From an uncultured Verrucomicrobiales bacterium (GTDB lineage: Bacteria > Verrucomicrobiota > Verrucomicrobiia > Verrucomicrobiales > Akkermansiaceae): a DNA stretch of 36,682 nucleotides. Positions 1 through 7,122 of the stretch are shown here, piece after piece. The notes beneath the pieces were generated by a model, which saw only the letters and a list, made by a program, of their open reading frames with translations, searched no databases and had not been told where the DNA came from. The stretch is taken from NCBI GenBank assembly GCA_937893015.1, contig CALBJX010000027.1:1-36682 (forward strand), written 5' to 3'. The position numbers and the translations under genes are program-made. The first letter of the stretch is position 1. Each line of letters begins with the position of its first letter.

Positions 1-242
1 ACGATGTGTTTCGGACACCGATGCGGTTTCATTCCACAAAAATAGACGAAGAGCCCTTCAAAAGGCTCCAAAAAGCCTCCAAGCCTCCGCAAGCCTCCAC
101 CCCGTTTTGGATTTTAGGAAGGGTTAAAGATTTTCGAACCGCCGAAAAAGACTGAAAATCAAGAGAGTGGAAGAACAAAGGGACGAAAATAAGCGCATAA
201 GCGATTATCGAACCTTTCTTTTTCTCGGCGTAACCAACCAAA

Positions 243-279
243 CATCAGCGTGAAAGACATCAATAGTCCTTCTCGCTGA
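243..279 (-). terminator. Imperfect hairpin, possible terminator
   Basis: The arms ATCAGCG...CGCTGAT extend to about 16 pairs with a few mismatches around a short loop. On the minus strand the stem is followed by the T/G-rich tract GTTTGGTTGGTT. It lies just downstream of the weak minus-strand reading frame at 317-589 and could end its transcript. The tract is not a clean T run, so confidence is modest. Confidence 0.3.
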
Positions 280-316
280 TAAATGCAGGGATAGAGGGCA
301 GACCGGGAAGTCCCGT

Positions 317-589
317 TCAGCACACAAAAATCACTTTAACGCCTATAACCCCCAAAGCATTTCGTAAATGTCGCTTATCCCCTGTTGTAATCTCGTCATT
401 CTGCACAACAAGAAGAAGACAAATTTCGGGAAGCACCCCGTTTTGTCTAAGCCTGTCGTGCGAGGCTACATATTCAAGAGCCTTGCGAAGAGCCGTTTCC
501 CACTTTAGATAAGTACCAGAAAAGACAATAAAAAATCGGTTTGAATCTGTTTTACTCCACTTAATCCAAGAAACCGAATCAGAAAACAA
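317..589 (-). CDS. Hypothetical 90-aa protein, weak
   Basis: This is an open frame of 90 codons starting at TTG. I do not recognise the product. It is mostly soluble, with a helical middle (residues 28-52) and a hydrophobic C-terminal stretch ending in Cys. No convincing ribosome binding site or promoter is seen, and the putative start codon lies in the loop of a terminator-like hairpin (574-599). A hairpin downstream at 243-279 is compatible with a real transcript. It may be a small gene, a remnant of a longer one, or chance. Confidence 0.25.
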   Translation of the reverse strand: MFSDSVSWIKWSKTDSNRFFIVFSGTYLKWETALRKALEYVASHDRLRQNGVLPEICLLLVVQNDEITTGDKRHLRNALGVIGVKVIFVC

Positions 590-599
590 TCTGGTTCGG
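574..599 (+). terminator. Terminator-like hairpin
   Basis: CCGAATCAGA pairs with TCTGGTTCGG (one G-T pair) around the loop AAACAA, followed on the plus strand by TTTTTGCTTTG. This has the form of an intrinsic terminator reading rightwards, but no clear plus-strand gene lies to its left in the window. It may be a relic of a gene beyond or rearranged at the left edge. Confidence 0.4.
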
Positions 600-787
600 T
601 TTTTGCTTTGTATTGATTTTCAACACCTACGCCCGCTTAGGCATTGCACGCTCGCAAGCGATGCAACCGCCCCACCGGGCGCAAAACGGTTCCAAAAGGC
701 CAAAAAGCCTAAGCATGCCTAAGCCCCTTTTTCTAAGTGCGAATTCATGTTAGGTTCACTAAAGAAGCCTCGAATCTACAATCTATT

Positions 788-871
788 GATTCTGTGAGCT
801 TAGGCGGTTTTAGATGAATGGCGACTTAGCGGCAGGCAAAGATGTTTCGAGCTAGCAAGCTACACAGAATC
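788..871. repeat. Inverted repeat with 15-bp arms
   Basis: GATTCTGTGAGCTT (788-801) is repeated in inverse as AAGCTACACAGAATC (857-871), matching except for one extra base, with 55 bp between the arms. It does not overlap a convincing gene. It could be the ends of a small decayed element or a long-range RNA stem. Confidence 0.4.
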
Positions 872-918
872 AGATGTTTAAGGCGCATTTTTCAGTGAGT
901 GGCAACCTAAAAAGAAAC

Positions 919-956
919 ATCGCTTGCAAGGGGATAAAAAGCCACTTGCAAGCGAT
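919..956 (-). terminator. Terminator of the 987-1426 operon
   Basis: ATCGCTTGCAAG (919-930) and CTTGCAAGCGAT (945-956) form a perfect 12-bp stem with a 14-nt loop. Read on the minus strand the stem is followed by GTTTCTTTTTAG. It lies 31 bp downstream of the stop codon of the small lipoprotein gene, so it plausibly ends that transcript. Confidence 0.55.
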
Positions 957-986
957 AGACGGAGACCGGGGAGCATTCTTTGCCCA

Positions 987-1145
987 TCAGAGGAAAGTAT
1001 CTAAAATAGGCATCTCTCCATATTCAAGTGGCTCCATTTCCTCCCAATATTCGACTTCCCTCGTTTGTTGACAGCAACTCACCCCCACCGCCGCAAAGCA
1101 CAGGGCTGTGGTGGTCAGGATTTTGTGGATGGTGGGCATGGTCAT
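987..1145 (-). CDS. Small lipoprotein, 52 aa
   Basis: This short gene starts with ATG inside the ATGA overlap with the stop codon of the preceding membrane-protein gene, so its translation is probably coupled to it. The product has a short positively charged start (MTMPTIHK), a hydrophobic core, and the lipobox-like VGVSC at residues 21-24, after which the mature chain is small and acidic (REVEYWEEMEPLEYGEM). That is the layout of a secreted lipoprotein processed by signal peptidase II. I do not recognise a family. The pairing with a three-helix membrane protein and the downstream terminator (919-956) suggest a two-gene unit; an envelope-stress, toxin/antitoxin-like or immunity role would be speculation. 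A second ATG at codon 3 could also be used. Confidence 0.6.
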   Translation of the reverse strand: MTMPTIHKILTTTALCFAAVGVSCCQQTREVEYWEEMEPLEYGEMPILDTFL

Positions 1146-1426
1146 TGTTGTTTTTCTTTCTTAAAGAACCATAAGACTGCCAGACACAATAAAATGTTAA
1201 CAGTACAGTATAAGCTTCCCATTTCTCCGGTATGCAGCCAAGAGATGTTGGAATACAGGACAAAGCACCCTGTGAGCAAAAGAACCCAATACTTAATCCG
1301 CTCCTTATTACCAATCGTCTGATTCGCTGTTTTAATCTGTTTGTACAAAGCCCAGATAATAAACAAAACGGCCTCGACGATGGAAGATAAACACCAAAAA
1401 AGATGCCGCATCGTATCAATCTTCAT
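1142..1426 (-). CDS. Small membrane protein, 94 aa
   Basis: The start ATG is preceded by a good ribosome binding site (AAAGGAGAT, about 5 nt upstream of ATG), one of the few clear ones in the window. The protein has three predicted membrane segments (about residues 7-28, 46-62 and 71-88), a basic stretch between the first two, and a basic tail (KKEKQQ). I recognise no family. It is the first gene of a two-gene unit with the lipoprotein at 987-1145, with a 4-nt stop/start overlap. The promoter TTGCGG-16 bp-TATTAT lies in a repeated block (1446-1524) that is also found ahead of the neighbouring lipoprotein gene, so the two transcripts may be co-regulated. Confidence 0.7.
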   Translation of the reverse strand: MKIDTMRHLFWCLSSIVEAVLFIIWALYKQIKTANQTIGNKERIKYWVLLLTGCFVLYSNISWLHTGEMGSLYCTVNILLCLAVLWFFKKEKQQ

Positions 1427-1445
1427 TCTCTATCTCCTTTACTTA

Positions 1446-1524
1446 TAATAATACATCCCGACACCGAACCCGCAACAAAAAATTGCGAAAAGTGCAGATT
1501 TTCTAATAAATAGACGCTCGCGGC
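1446..1524 (-). repeat. Duplicated promoter block, copy 1
   Basis: About 80 bp here match positions 2436-2516 in the same orientation. Shared words include GCGAGCGTCTATTTATTA, ATCTGCACTTT, TTTTTTGTTGCGG and a TATTAT box. On the minus strand TTGCGG and TATTAT are 16 bp apart, and the -10 box ends 21 nt before the ATG at 1426. The left end of the block abuts the stop codon of the upstream lipoprotein gene. Confidence 0.65.
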
Positions 1525-1528
1525 TAGC

Positions 1529-2414
1529 TCACTTACCCTTTCGAGCCTGATTTATTCTTTGTTGTACCCACTCGTGTTTCGTGAGTTTTTCCAAACGTTC
1601 GGCATCGGCATCCGGCAAGGCCATGCTGCACATGAAGGCGTAGCCGTCTGAACTGACGCGGCTTAAAGCGGCAACTCCAGGAAATGGTGTTGTTTTGATG
1701 CTGCCATCAGCCATGACAAATTGCAACTCCAGAGCGTATGCGGGAGTAACAAAGGCACACAAGTTCTTCAATATCCACTAATGGAGAATCATACTGAGCA
1801 TGGCCGATCATTGCGCCCTCGGCAGACAGGGTGGGCATCGAAGATTCATTTAATTTTCTTTCTGCAGCAGAGCGGTATAGCTCTCTGAGTTCGCAGAGAA
1901 AAGACTCCGCTGAGGCTCCGTTCAACTTCTTCATTTCACCACCGGGGTATACGATGATTGTTACGGAAGCATCGGACAAAGGGACTACCTTAAAAGGCAC
2001 GGAGAACCCTATATTTTTACTCCGAAACGACCATGGATGTTTCCGGATTAAGGTAGCCTTGCCTGTTGTTGGAGTAGTAAAATCCAACCGCCAATGGGAT
2101 TCGCCTCGGCCATCATTAACATTGAGAATCTCCGACATCTCGTAAAATTCTTGTGTACTCGCATCATACCGACGATAAACCCGATGCGGATGCTCCGTAT
2201 CTTCCCCCCGCGTCATGCAATACTCATCCCCCTCCGGAAAATCGTAACTGATAGGAGCCCCCTCAAACTCCAGCACCAATTTCTTACCCCCGAACACAGA
2301 CGGAGCACTCGCACAGCCCGGCAACACAAAAACAATTGCAGGCAATACCAAACCCACCAACAGCATGGCTGCCTTTATCTTTCGTCTAAAAAAATCTTTT
2401 GGCAAAAGAGACAT
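1529..2414 (-). pseudogene. Lipoprotein gene with a frameshift
   Basis: The first part (2414 to about 1764) encodes a lipoprotein: a basic start, a hydrophobic segment, and the lipobox VLPGC ahead of ASAPSVFGG. The frame then runs into a short aberrant tail ending at 1707. The +1 frame continues smoothly to 1529 with a sensible sequence (CAFVTPAYALELQFVMADGS and a charged helical end, KLTKHEWVQQRINQARKGK). Removing one T from the codon after GAAGAA, near 1762, joins both parts into a 294-residue protein. The span of 886 nt is exactly 295 codons plus one base. I therefore read it as one gene broken by a single-base insertion (real, phase-variable or a sequencing error). A programmed shift is less likely, since no classical slippery heptamer is seen. 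Function is unknown. Its promoter is the repeated block at 2436-2516. Confidence 0.6.
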
Positions 2415-2435
2415 AAACAACTCTTTCTACATCTA

Positions 2436-2516
2436 TGATAATACTTCCCGGCTCCGAATCCGCAACAAAAAAAATGGCAGAAAGTGCAGATTTTTAATAA
2501 ATAGACGCTCGCGGCG
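2436..2516 (-). repeat. Duplicated promoter block, copy 2
   Basis: This is the second copy of the block at 1446-1524. It carries TTGCGG-16 bp-TATTAT on the minus strand, ahead of the frameshifted lipoprotein gene starting at 2414. The copies differ by scattered substitutions and small indels but keep the promoter-like boxes. They flank the lipoprotein gene as direct repeats, so recombination between them would delete it. Confidence 0.65.
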
Positions 2517-2880
2517 GGCATTTTTGTCGAACCAAATTTTTATTGATACTTAATCTCTTGCTAAAATGCAAAAAAGTATGGGAACCTAAAGGTTCGAAAA
2601 ATCTCTAAAATTTGGAGTCTCTGATGATTTCGCCGTTCCCTCAATTTTAGCTCCAGCCTCCGTTTTTTCGGAGAAAAAACTTCGGCTTGGCAAGCCTTTA
2701 GGTTTGCCAAGCCAACTTTTTTATAGGGTGCGCAGCAGCCTATAAAAAAGGGAGGCTGCCACGCTGAAGCTTTAGCGGAAGCGGGCACACCCGCCATGCA
2801 TACGACAGACCGTAAACGAGTATCAGTTTCACTGATTCGCGTTTTTTCTACGCCCAGGCAGGCCGATTAGGCCTGACGGC
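2517..2880. other. Gene-free stretch with a chain of hairpins
   Basis: No credible gene is seen. Between 2582 and 2777 there are five compact stem-loops: GAACC-TAAA-GGTTC (2582-2595); GTTTTTTC-GGA-GAAAAAAC (2662-2680); a 13-bp stem with loop TTTA (2684-2713); CTTTTTTATAGG paired with CCTATAAAAAAG (2716-2750); and the near-palindrome CGCTGAAGCTTTAGCG (2762-2777). A minus-strand frame across it would be interrupted by every stem, which suggests structured RNA or a palindromic element, not protein. Confidence 0.5.
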
Positions 2881-2959
2881 ATGAACTCAGCTCCTCCGCC
2901 CCAGATGCACCGACCAAAACGCAAAAAACATTTTCCCTTCTGTATCAACGGGAAGAGCC

Positions 2960-2988
2960 TTGACTTCTGCGCGGTGCGGAGATACCAT
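2960..2988 (+). promoter_or_regulatory. Promoter of lipoprotein gene 2995
   Basis: TTGACT (2960-2965), a 17-bp spacer and TACCAT (2983-2988) end 6 nt before the ATG at 2995. Transcription would start at or next to the ATG, so the mRNA is predicted to be leaderless. This supports 2995 as the start over the in-frame ATG at 2881. Confidence 0.55.
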
Positions 2989-2994
2989 CTGCTC

Positions 2995-3711
2995 ATGAGA
3001 TACCCGAAAGCCCAGCCCTCTGTAGCCGTCATCTTAGCGGCGGCGGCGTTGCTGCTTTCAGCGTGCGAGACATTTCACTACGGAGACAAAATCCGTTACC
3101 GAGGGGCGGAGGTGGCCCTGCTGAACTACCCCGAAGAACAGGTGCCGCAGAAGACGCAACGCCGCATGGACGAGCGAGAGCTGTACAAGCTGGACGGCAA
3201 GCTGTATGAGCGCGCCATCCTCACCTATGCACCGCTGACCCATGTGGCCGCGTGGTACCGCATGTGTCCGATGACGGATGACCGCGGCGAATTCCCTTGC
3301 TACCATTTCTCATCGGAGGAAATGGTGGGTGCCGCCACGGAGAGGCAGGAGCTGATGCGGCAGGTGTACCCCGTGCCGACGAACACCCTCGACGGTGCCA
3401 TTCCGGCAGCGGCCTTCGACTTCTCCCGCGCCAAAGTCGGTACCGCCCGTCAGCTGAGAGAGGGGGATTCCGACCTCCCCGATGTCGATGTCATCATCCA
3501 TGCACTGTGGTGCACCAACCGCCACCCCTTGCCGGGGGACAGCCCCACCCTGCGCGACTATATGGCAAGCGACCTTCCCCCGCGCAAGGTTCACCCGATG
3601 AATGCGCTTGCCGGCGGAATCGTCCACTGGGCAGTGGATATACCGCTGGATATCATCGTCAACATCATCAACCCGCTGGATCTTTGGCATTTCCCTGAAA
3701 GCTGGGAATAA
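2995..3711 (+). CDS. Lipoprotein, 238 aa, unknown function
   Basis: The product begins MRYPKAQPSVAVILAAAALLLSAC, a signal peptide with lipobox LLSAC, so it should be anchored to a membrane by the Cys at residue 24. The mature part is a mixed sequence with no motif I recognise. Its C-terminal region (GIVHWAVDIPLDIIVNIINPLDLWHF) is amphipathic to hydrophobic and resembles the tails of small lipoproteins of the YceK type, but the similarity is weak. The start was chosen because the promoter's -10 box ends 6 nt upstream and the signal peptide starts there; the longer frame from 2881 adds an unconvincing 38-residue extension. A small membrane-protein gene follows. Confidence 0.75.
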   Translation: MRYPKAQPSVAVILAAAALLLSACETFHYGDKIRYRGAEVALLNYPEEQVPQKTQRRMDERELYKLDGKLYERAILTYAPLTHVAAWYRMCPMTDDRGEFPCYHFSSEEMVGAATERQELMRQVYPVPTNTLDGAIPAAAFDFSRAKVGTARQLREGDSDLPDVDVIIHALWCTNRHPLPGDSPTLRDYMASDLPPRKVHPMNALAGGIVHWAVDIPLDIIVNIINPLDLWHFPESWE

Positions 3712-3805
3712 AGCCTCGACCCGACATCATCCGGCGATTCTGTCGGCACCCGCGCTGCCGGCGGACGACGCGTGGCTCCGGAGACGCCGCCGACTGCCGC
3801 AGGGC

Positions 3806-4015
3806 GTGCGGGAATACGCCGCGTGGCTGCTGCCGCTGCTCTTCGCGCTGCCCTTTTTCATCGTGGCGATAATGATGCCGGCATATGCCCCTTTCGGTCT
3901 CATCCTCGCGCAGGTTGTCACCACGCTGTATGCCGGGCTGCAGGTGTTCCTCTCCCTCCTGCTCCTCCCCTGCGCCATGCTCTTCTGCCGCCTTGTCCGC
4001 CGCACGGCGGCGTAA
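3806..4015 (+). CDS. Small membrane protein, about 69 aa
   Basis: The frame encodes two long hydrophobic segments (WLLPLLFALPFFIVAIMM and a second one ending LLLLPCAMLF) and a basic tail, RLVRRTAA, typical of a small inner-membrane protein. The start is uncertain. I give the GTG at 3806. The only in-frame ATG (3602) would overlap the upstream lipoprotein by 110 nt. The sequence between the lipoprotein stop and 3806 (ALPADDAWLRRRRRLPQG) also reads like coding sequence, so a rarer start codon upstream is possible. It sits 45 nt before the next gene and probably follows the lipoprotein in one transcript. No family is recognised. Confidence 0.5.
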   Translation: MREYAAWLLPLLFALPFFIVAIMMPAYAPFGLILAQVVTTLYAGLQVFLSLLLLPCAMLFCRLVRRTAA

Positions 4016-4024
4016 CCCATTTTC

Positions 4025-4053
4025 TTGACAGGGGAGATGAGTTGCGGTATGGT
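4025..4053 (+). promoter_or_regulatory. Promoter of thioredoxin-like gene 4060
   Basis: TTGACA (4025-4030), a 17-bp spacer and TATGGT (4048-4053) end 6 nt before the ATG at 4060. The predicted transcript start coincides with the start codon. Confidence 0.65.
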
Positions 4054-4059
4054 GATAAC

Positions 4060-4623
4060 ATGATGAAACGTGTTCTTCTTTCTTTCTGCATCCTGTTGGG
4101 GATAGGGCTACCGCTTGCATCCGTCATTCCGGCCATGGGCGCGGAGACGAATATGGCTACCGATAAAGGCGGGAAAAAGGTGACGAAAAAGTCAAAGGAC
4201 TCCCGAAAAAACGGCAAAAAAGCGCGCGGAAAATTAGGTCCCGTGGCTACCGCGCTGAAAGATTTGGAGTACATTACCGAGGCACGCCCCAACCTGCACG
4301 CCAAGCAGTACAAGTATATGCAGGCCGCTACATGGTGCTCCATCTGTCACCTGAAAATGAAGGACATGGAGGGTCATTACGACGAGATTCGCAAACAAGG
4401 GACGGAGATTATCATCATCAGCGCTGATGACAGCGTGGAGAAAGCGCGAGCCTTTATGGCCAATCACAAGTCCCCCCTGCCCTGCGTGATGCGCTCCTGC
4501 CCCGGGCTGGAGAACCTGCCTCACTACCGCAGTTCGGGCGGCCGCTTGCCGGATGTATTCACTGTTTCCGCCGAGGGCGAACTACTGAGCGACGGCAGCC
4601 CCATGCGCGGGCGAAAGGACTGA
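4060..4623 (+). CDS. Exported thioredoxin-like protein (CSIC), 187 aa
   Basis: A signal peptide (residues 1 to about 27, cleavage after AMG-AE likely) is followed by a Lys-rich linker (about 34-57) and a thioredoxin-fold domain. The redox motif W-C-S-I-C is at residues 92-96, followed by HLKMKDMEGHYDEIRKQG and strands such as EIIIISAD. The fold is that of periplasmic thiol-disulfide proteins of the TlpA/thioredoxin-like group; the cellular partner is unknown. It has a paralogue at 15232 with the same order of parts (signal peptide, Lys-rich linker, VAxALK...YTE entry, CxxC). The start ATG is fixed by the promoter ending 6 nt upstream; a second ATG follows directly. Transcription ends in the terminator inside the repeat at 4646-4838. 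Confidence 0.75.
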   Translation: MMKRVLLSFCILLGIGLPLASVIPAMGAETNMATDKGGKKVTKKSKDSRKNGKKARGKLGPVATALKDLEYITEARPNLHAKQYKYMQAATWCSICHLKMKDMEGHYDEIRKQGTEIIIISADDSVEKARAFMANHKSPLPCVMRSCPGLENLPHYRSSGGRLPDVFTVSAEGELLSDGSPMRGRKD

Positions 4624-4645
4624 CGAATGAAGATTTACAAATTAG

Positions 4646-4838
4646 GATTTGAGATAAGAAATATGTGATTTTGGATTTGTGATTGAGAGAACTCGCGCGC
4701 CTGACGGCGCAAAGTAAAGAAACCGGTCTGACGCAAGCGTCAGACCGGTTTTTTCTATCCTTGCGGCAAAAGCCGCACTCTATTTCCAAATCAGAAATAT
4801 CAAATCACATATTTCTTATCACAAATCGACAAATCCCC
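4646..4838. repeat. Terminator-bearing interspersed repeat, copy A
   Basis: The element begins and ends with an inverted repeat (GATAAGAAATATGTGATTT near 4652 and AAATCACATATTTCTTATC near 4802). Inside are an intrinsic terminator (4720-4754) and a small GCGGC-AAAA-GCCGC hairpin. Almost the same sequence occurs in inverse orientation at 21358-21549, and its core occurs again at 27540-27654. Here it lies between the convergent genes ending at 4623 and 4855. Confidence 0.75.
4720..4754. terminator. Bidirectional intrinsic terminator
   Basis: A perfect 15-bp stem, AAACCGGTCTGACGC with GCGTCAGACCGGTTT (4737-4751), is followed by further T residues, with A residues on the other side. It can end transcription from both convergent neighbours. 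Confidence 0.85.
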
Positions 4839-4854
4839 CTTTGCCGTGCGGCTC

Positions 4855-6417
4855 TCACCTCAGCTTGGCTTCAAACTGGCGGAATTGGATAGCCTCGAAG
4901 AGGTCGTTGTCGGCGAGCTGTTCGCGTCCCGCGAGGTCGGCAATGGTGCGGGCGACGCGCAGGATGCGGTCAAAGGCGCGGGCGGAGAGGGAAAATTGTT
5001 CCACCGCGGAGAGCAGCATGTTCTTCTGCGCGGGGGTAAGCGGGCAGAAGCGTTGGAGCTGTTTGCCGCTCAACCGCGCGTTGCAGGTGACGCCGAGCCC
5101 GGCGTAGCGCACGAGCTGCCGTTGCCGCGCGGCGACGACGCGGGCGCGGATGGCCGCGCTGCTCTCGCCGTCGGGCTTGGAGAGCAGGCTGGCGGGAGAA
5201 ACGGGCGGCACCTCCATCATAATGTCGAAGCGGTCCAGCAAGGGGCCTGAGATGCGCTTGCGGTAGCGCGCCACCTCCGCAGGGCGGCACTTGCAGGGGC
5301 GGGCGGGATCACCATGGTAACCGCAGGGGCACGGATTCATGGCGGCAATCAGCTGGAAGGCGCAGGGGAAATCCATGCTGCCTGCGGCGCGGGAGATGGT
5401 GATGCTGCCGCTTTCCAACGGCTGGCGCAGGGTTTCCAAGGTGCGGCGGTTGAACTCCGGCAGTTCGTCGAGAAAGAGGACGCCGCGGTGAGCCAGCGAA
5501 ATCTCGCCGGGGGTGATGGAGCTGCCGCCGCCCATGAGGCCGACATCGGAGATGGTGTGGTGCGGTGCGCGGTAGGGGCGGCGCTGCATGAGCCCCGCCG
5601 TGCGCGGCAGTTGCCCGCAGACGGAGTGGATGGTGGTCGCTTCCAAGGCTTCCTCGGGCGTAAGGGGCGGGAGAATCGTCGGCAGACGGCTCGCCAGCAT
5701 GCTCTTGCCGCTGCCGGGGCTGCCGCACATCAGCAGGTGGTGCCCGCCCGCGGCAGCAATCTCCATGGCGCGGCGGGCGTAGGGCTGCCCCTTCACCTCG
5801 TCAAAGTCGATATCCGACACCGCCCCCGCCAAGGGAGGCAAGGGCGCGGCGGGGGTGAAGCGGGGGCGATCCAGCAGCACATCCCACGCTTCTGACAGGT
5901 TGCGGACGCCGTAGACCATGATACCCTCCACCACGGCGGCCTCCGCCGCGTTTTCTTCCGCCAGCATCAGATATTTTCTGCCCGACGCCCGTGCGGCCAC
6001 AGCCACGGCGAGTGCCCCGCGCACCCCGCGCACGGAGCCGTCCAGCGAGAGCTCACCGACGATGCACCACTCCTCCAGCCCCACGGGCACGCGGCGACAA
6101 CAGGAGTCGGGCTTTTTCTTCACCTCGGTCTGGATGCTCATTTCCAAGCCCAGCGCGATGGGCAAATCGAAGCTCGCCCCCTGCTTGCGGACATCCGCGG
6201 GGGAGAGGTTCACCGTCACCACGAGCTCGGGCGGGCGGTAAAAATGGCTGTTATCCAGCGCGGCGGTCACGCGCTGCACACTCTCGCGCACGGCGGTATC
6301 CGGCAGACCGACCACGGAGATACGCCCCGTATCACACACGCCCTGCGCGGACACCTCCACACAGACCTCGAAGCCCGTGATACCATTGAGCGAAGCGGAA
6401 AAAAGCTGGGCAATCAT
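4855..6417 (-). CDS. comM: ComM/YifB-type AAA+ Mg-chelatase-like protein
   Basis: The 520-residue protein has the family's N-terminal Lon-protease-like fold domain (about 1-190; GRISVVGLPDTAVRESVQRV, VNLSPADVRKQGASFDLPIA), then the AAA+ Mg-chelatase domain with Walker A GSPGSGKS (232-239), the Walker B-like LFLDELPEF, and a C-terminal Mg-chelatase segment with the conserved Cys-rich loop NPCPCGYHGDPARPCKCRP. ComM helicases promote branch migration during integration of incoming DNA in transformation; in non-competent bacteria the role is less clear. I place the start at the ATG at 6417; a TTG four codons upstream is possible. It is the last gene of a minus-strand run with hflX and the L,D-transpeptidase, 55 bp after the latter, and ends 17 bp from the repeat holding a terminator. 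Confidence 0.93.
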   Translation of the reverse strand: MIAQLFSASLNGITGFEVCVEVSAQGVCDTGRISVVGLPDTAVRESVQRVTAALDNSHFYRPPELVVTVNLSPADVRKQGASFDLPIALGLEMSIQTEVKKKPDSCCRRVPVGLEEWCIVGELSLDGSVRGVRGALAVAVAARASGRKYLMLAEENAAEAAVVEGIMVYGVRNLSEAWDVLLDRPRFTPAAPLPPLAGAVSDIDFDEVKGQPYARRAMEIAAAGGHHLLMCGSPGSGKSMLASRLPTILPPLTPEEALEATTIHSVCGQLPRTAGLMQRRPYRAPHHTISDVGLMGGGSSITPGEISLAHRGVLFLDELPEFNRRTLETLRQPLESGSITISRAAGSMDFPCAFQLIAAMNPCPCGYHGDPARPCKCRPAEVARYRKRISGPLLDRFDIMMEVPPVSPASLLSKPDGESSAAIRARVVAARQRQLVRYAGLGVTCNARLSGKQLQRFCPLTPAQKNMLLSAVEQFSLSARAFDRILRVARTIADLAGREQLADNDLFEAIQFRQFEAKLR

Positions 6418-6472
6418 ACAATCTAACAAGGCGTAAGCGGCACCGCTGGCGGGGGCGGTTCAGGAAAGGGGG

Positions 6473-7120
6473 TCAGCGCACAATCACCTTCGAGCCCACG
6501 GCCAGCTTCGAGAAGAGGATGGAGCATGCTTCCTCCGGCACGCGCACGCAGCCGTGGGAGGCGGCGCTGCGGTGCACATTGCCCACATGCATGCCGATGG
6601 CCCCGTTGAAGCGCATCCAGTACGGCATGGACGCGCCGCGGAAGTGCGTGCCGGCGGGGCCGGGTTTGCCGGCCACGGCATCGCCCTTCACATAGTTATC
6701 CTGCGCATCCACATAGGAGCCGTAAAGATTGGAGCGGTAGTCGCGCAGTTTTTGGGAAATGCGGAAGGTTCCCTTCGGCGTTTCCTTGCCGCCGAAACGC
6801 CCCGAGCACACGGGGAAATCCATGGCAATCTGACCGTTGATGTACAGGCGTCCGCGCTGCTCCTCCAGCAGAATCTCCACGTAGGAGTTCGCAGGGTTGT
6901 ACTGCTCGATGGCCGCGCCGCGCCACATATCGCGCGTGTCGCGGTAGTGATCGCTCGCGATAAAATCTTCGAAGGTGTAGGAGAGACGCTTGTTCTTGCT
7001 GGCCTCTTCCAAGCGGTCGCCTTCGGCGCGGAGGTCGCGCAGGCGGGCTTCGGGGGATTTGCAGGCGGGCAGCAGGGCGGCAGCCACCGCAGCGAGAAGG
7101 AGGAGAGAGCTTGTTTTCAT
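6473..7120 (-). CDS. L,D-transpeptidase (YkuD domain) lipoprotein
   Basis: The 215-aa product has a lipoprotein signal (MKTSSLLLLAAVAAALLPAC, lipobox Cys at 20), a charged helical stretch (about 21-60), and a YkuD domain from about 80 to 215. The catalytic motif is HVGNVHRSAASHGCVRVP, with the nucleophile Cys191 in SHGCVR. Enzymes of this family make 3-3 cross-links or attach proteins to peptidoglycan; which of these applies cannot be told from sequence. The gene begins 2 nt after the hflX stop codon, so the two are almost certainly co-transcribed. Confidence 0.9.
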   Translation of the reverse strand: MKTSSLLLLAAVAAALLPACKSPEARLRDLRAEGDRLEEASKNKRLSYTFEDFIASDHYRDTRDMWRGAAIEQYNPANSYVEILLEEQRGRLYINGQIAMDFPVCSGRFGGKETPKGTFRISQKLRDYRSNLYGSYVDAQDNYVKGDAVAGKPGPAGTHFRGASMPYWMRFNGAIGMHVGNVHRSAASHGCVRVPEEACSILFSKLAVGSKVIVR

Positions 7121-7122
7121 CG

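Larger units (their letters stand above)
600..986. other. Gene-free AT-rich stretch with inverted repeats
   Basis: No supported gene lies here. The stretch has scattered copies of short words such as GCCTAAGC, including GCCTAAGCATGCCTAAGC around 707-724, and two larger inverted repeats listed separately (788-871 and 919-956). The sequence is poorer in GC than the core of the window, consistent with accessory or decayed DNA. Confidence 0.5.

Noticed and set aside
29..241. A 70-codon minus-strand frame starting at TTG near the left edge.
   Set aside because: It has no ribosome binding site or promoter, begins one codon after a stop, and part of its sequence is the simple GGCTT/GGAGGCTT-like repetition. 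I could not support it as a gene.
874..1071. A 65-codon plus-strand frame opposite the small lipoprotein gene.
   Set aside because: It runs through the terminator hairpin at 919-956 and antisense to a better supported gene, with no initiation signals.
2561..2797. A 78-codon minus-strand frame over the hairpin cluster.
   Set aside because: Every strong hairpin of the region lies inside it, and the translation is basic and low in structure. It is more likely non-coding structured DNA or RNA.
2881..2994. An upstream in-frame ATG for the lipoprotein at 2995.
   Set aside because: It would add 38 residues before a complete lipoprotein signal, and the promoter lies inside that extension.
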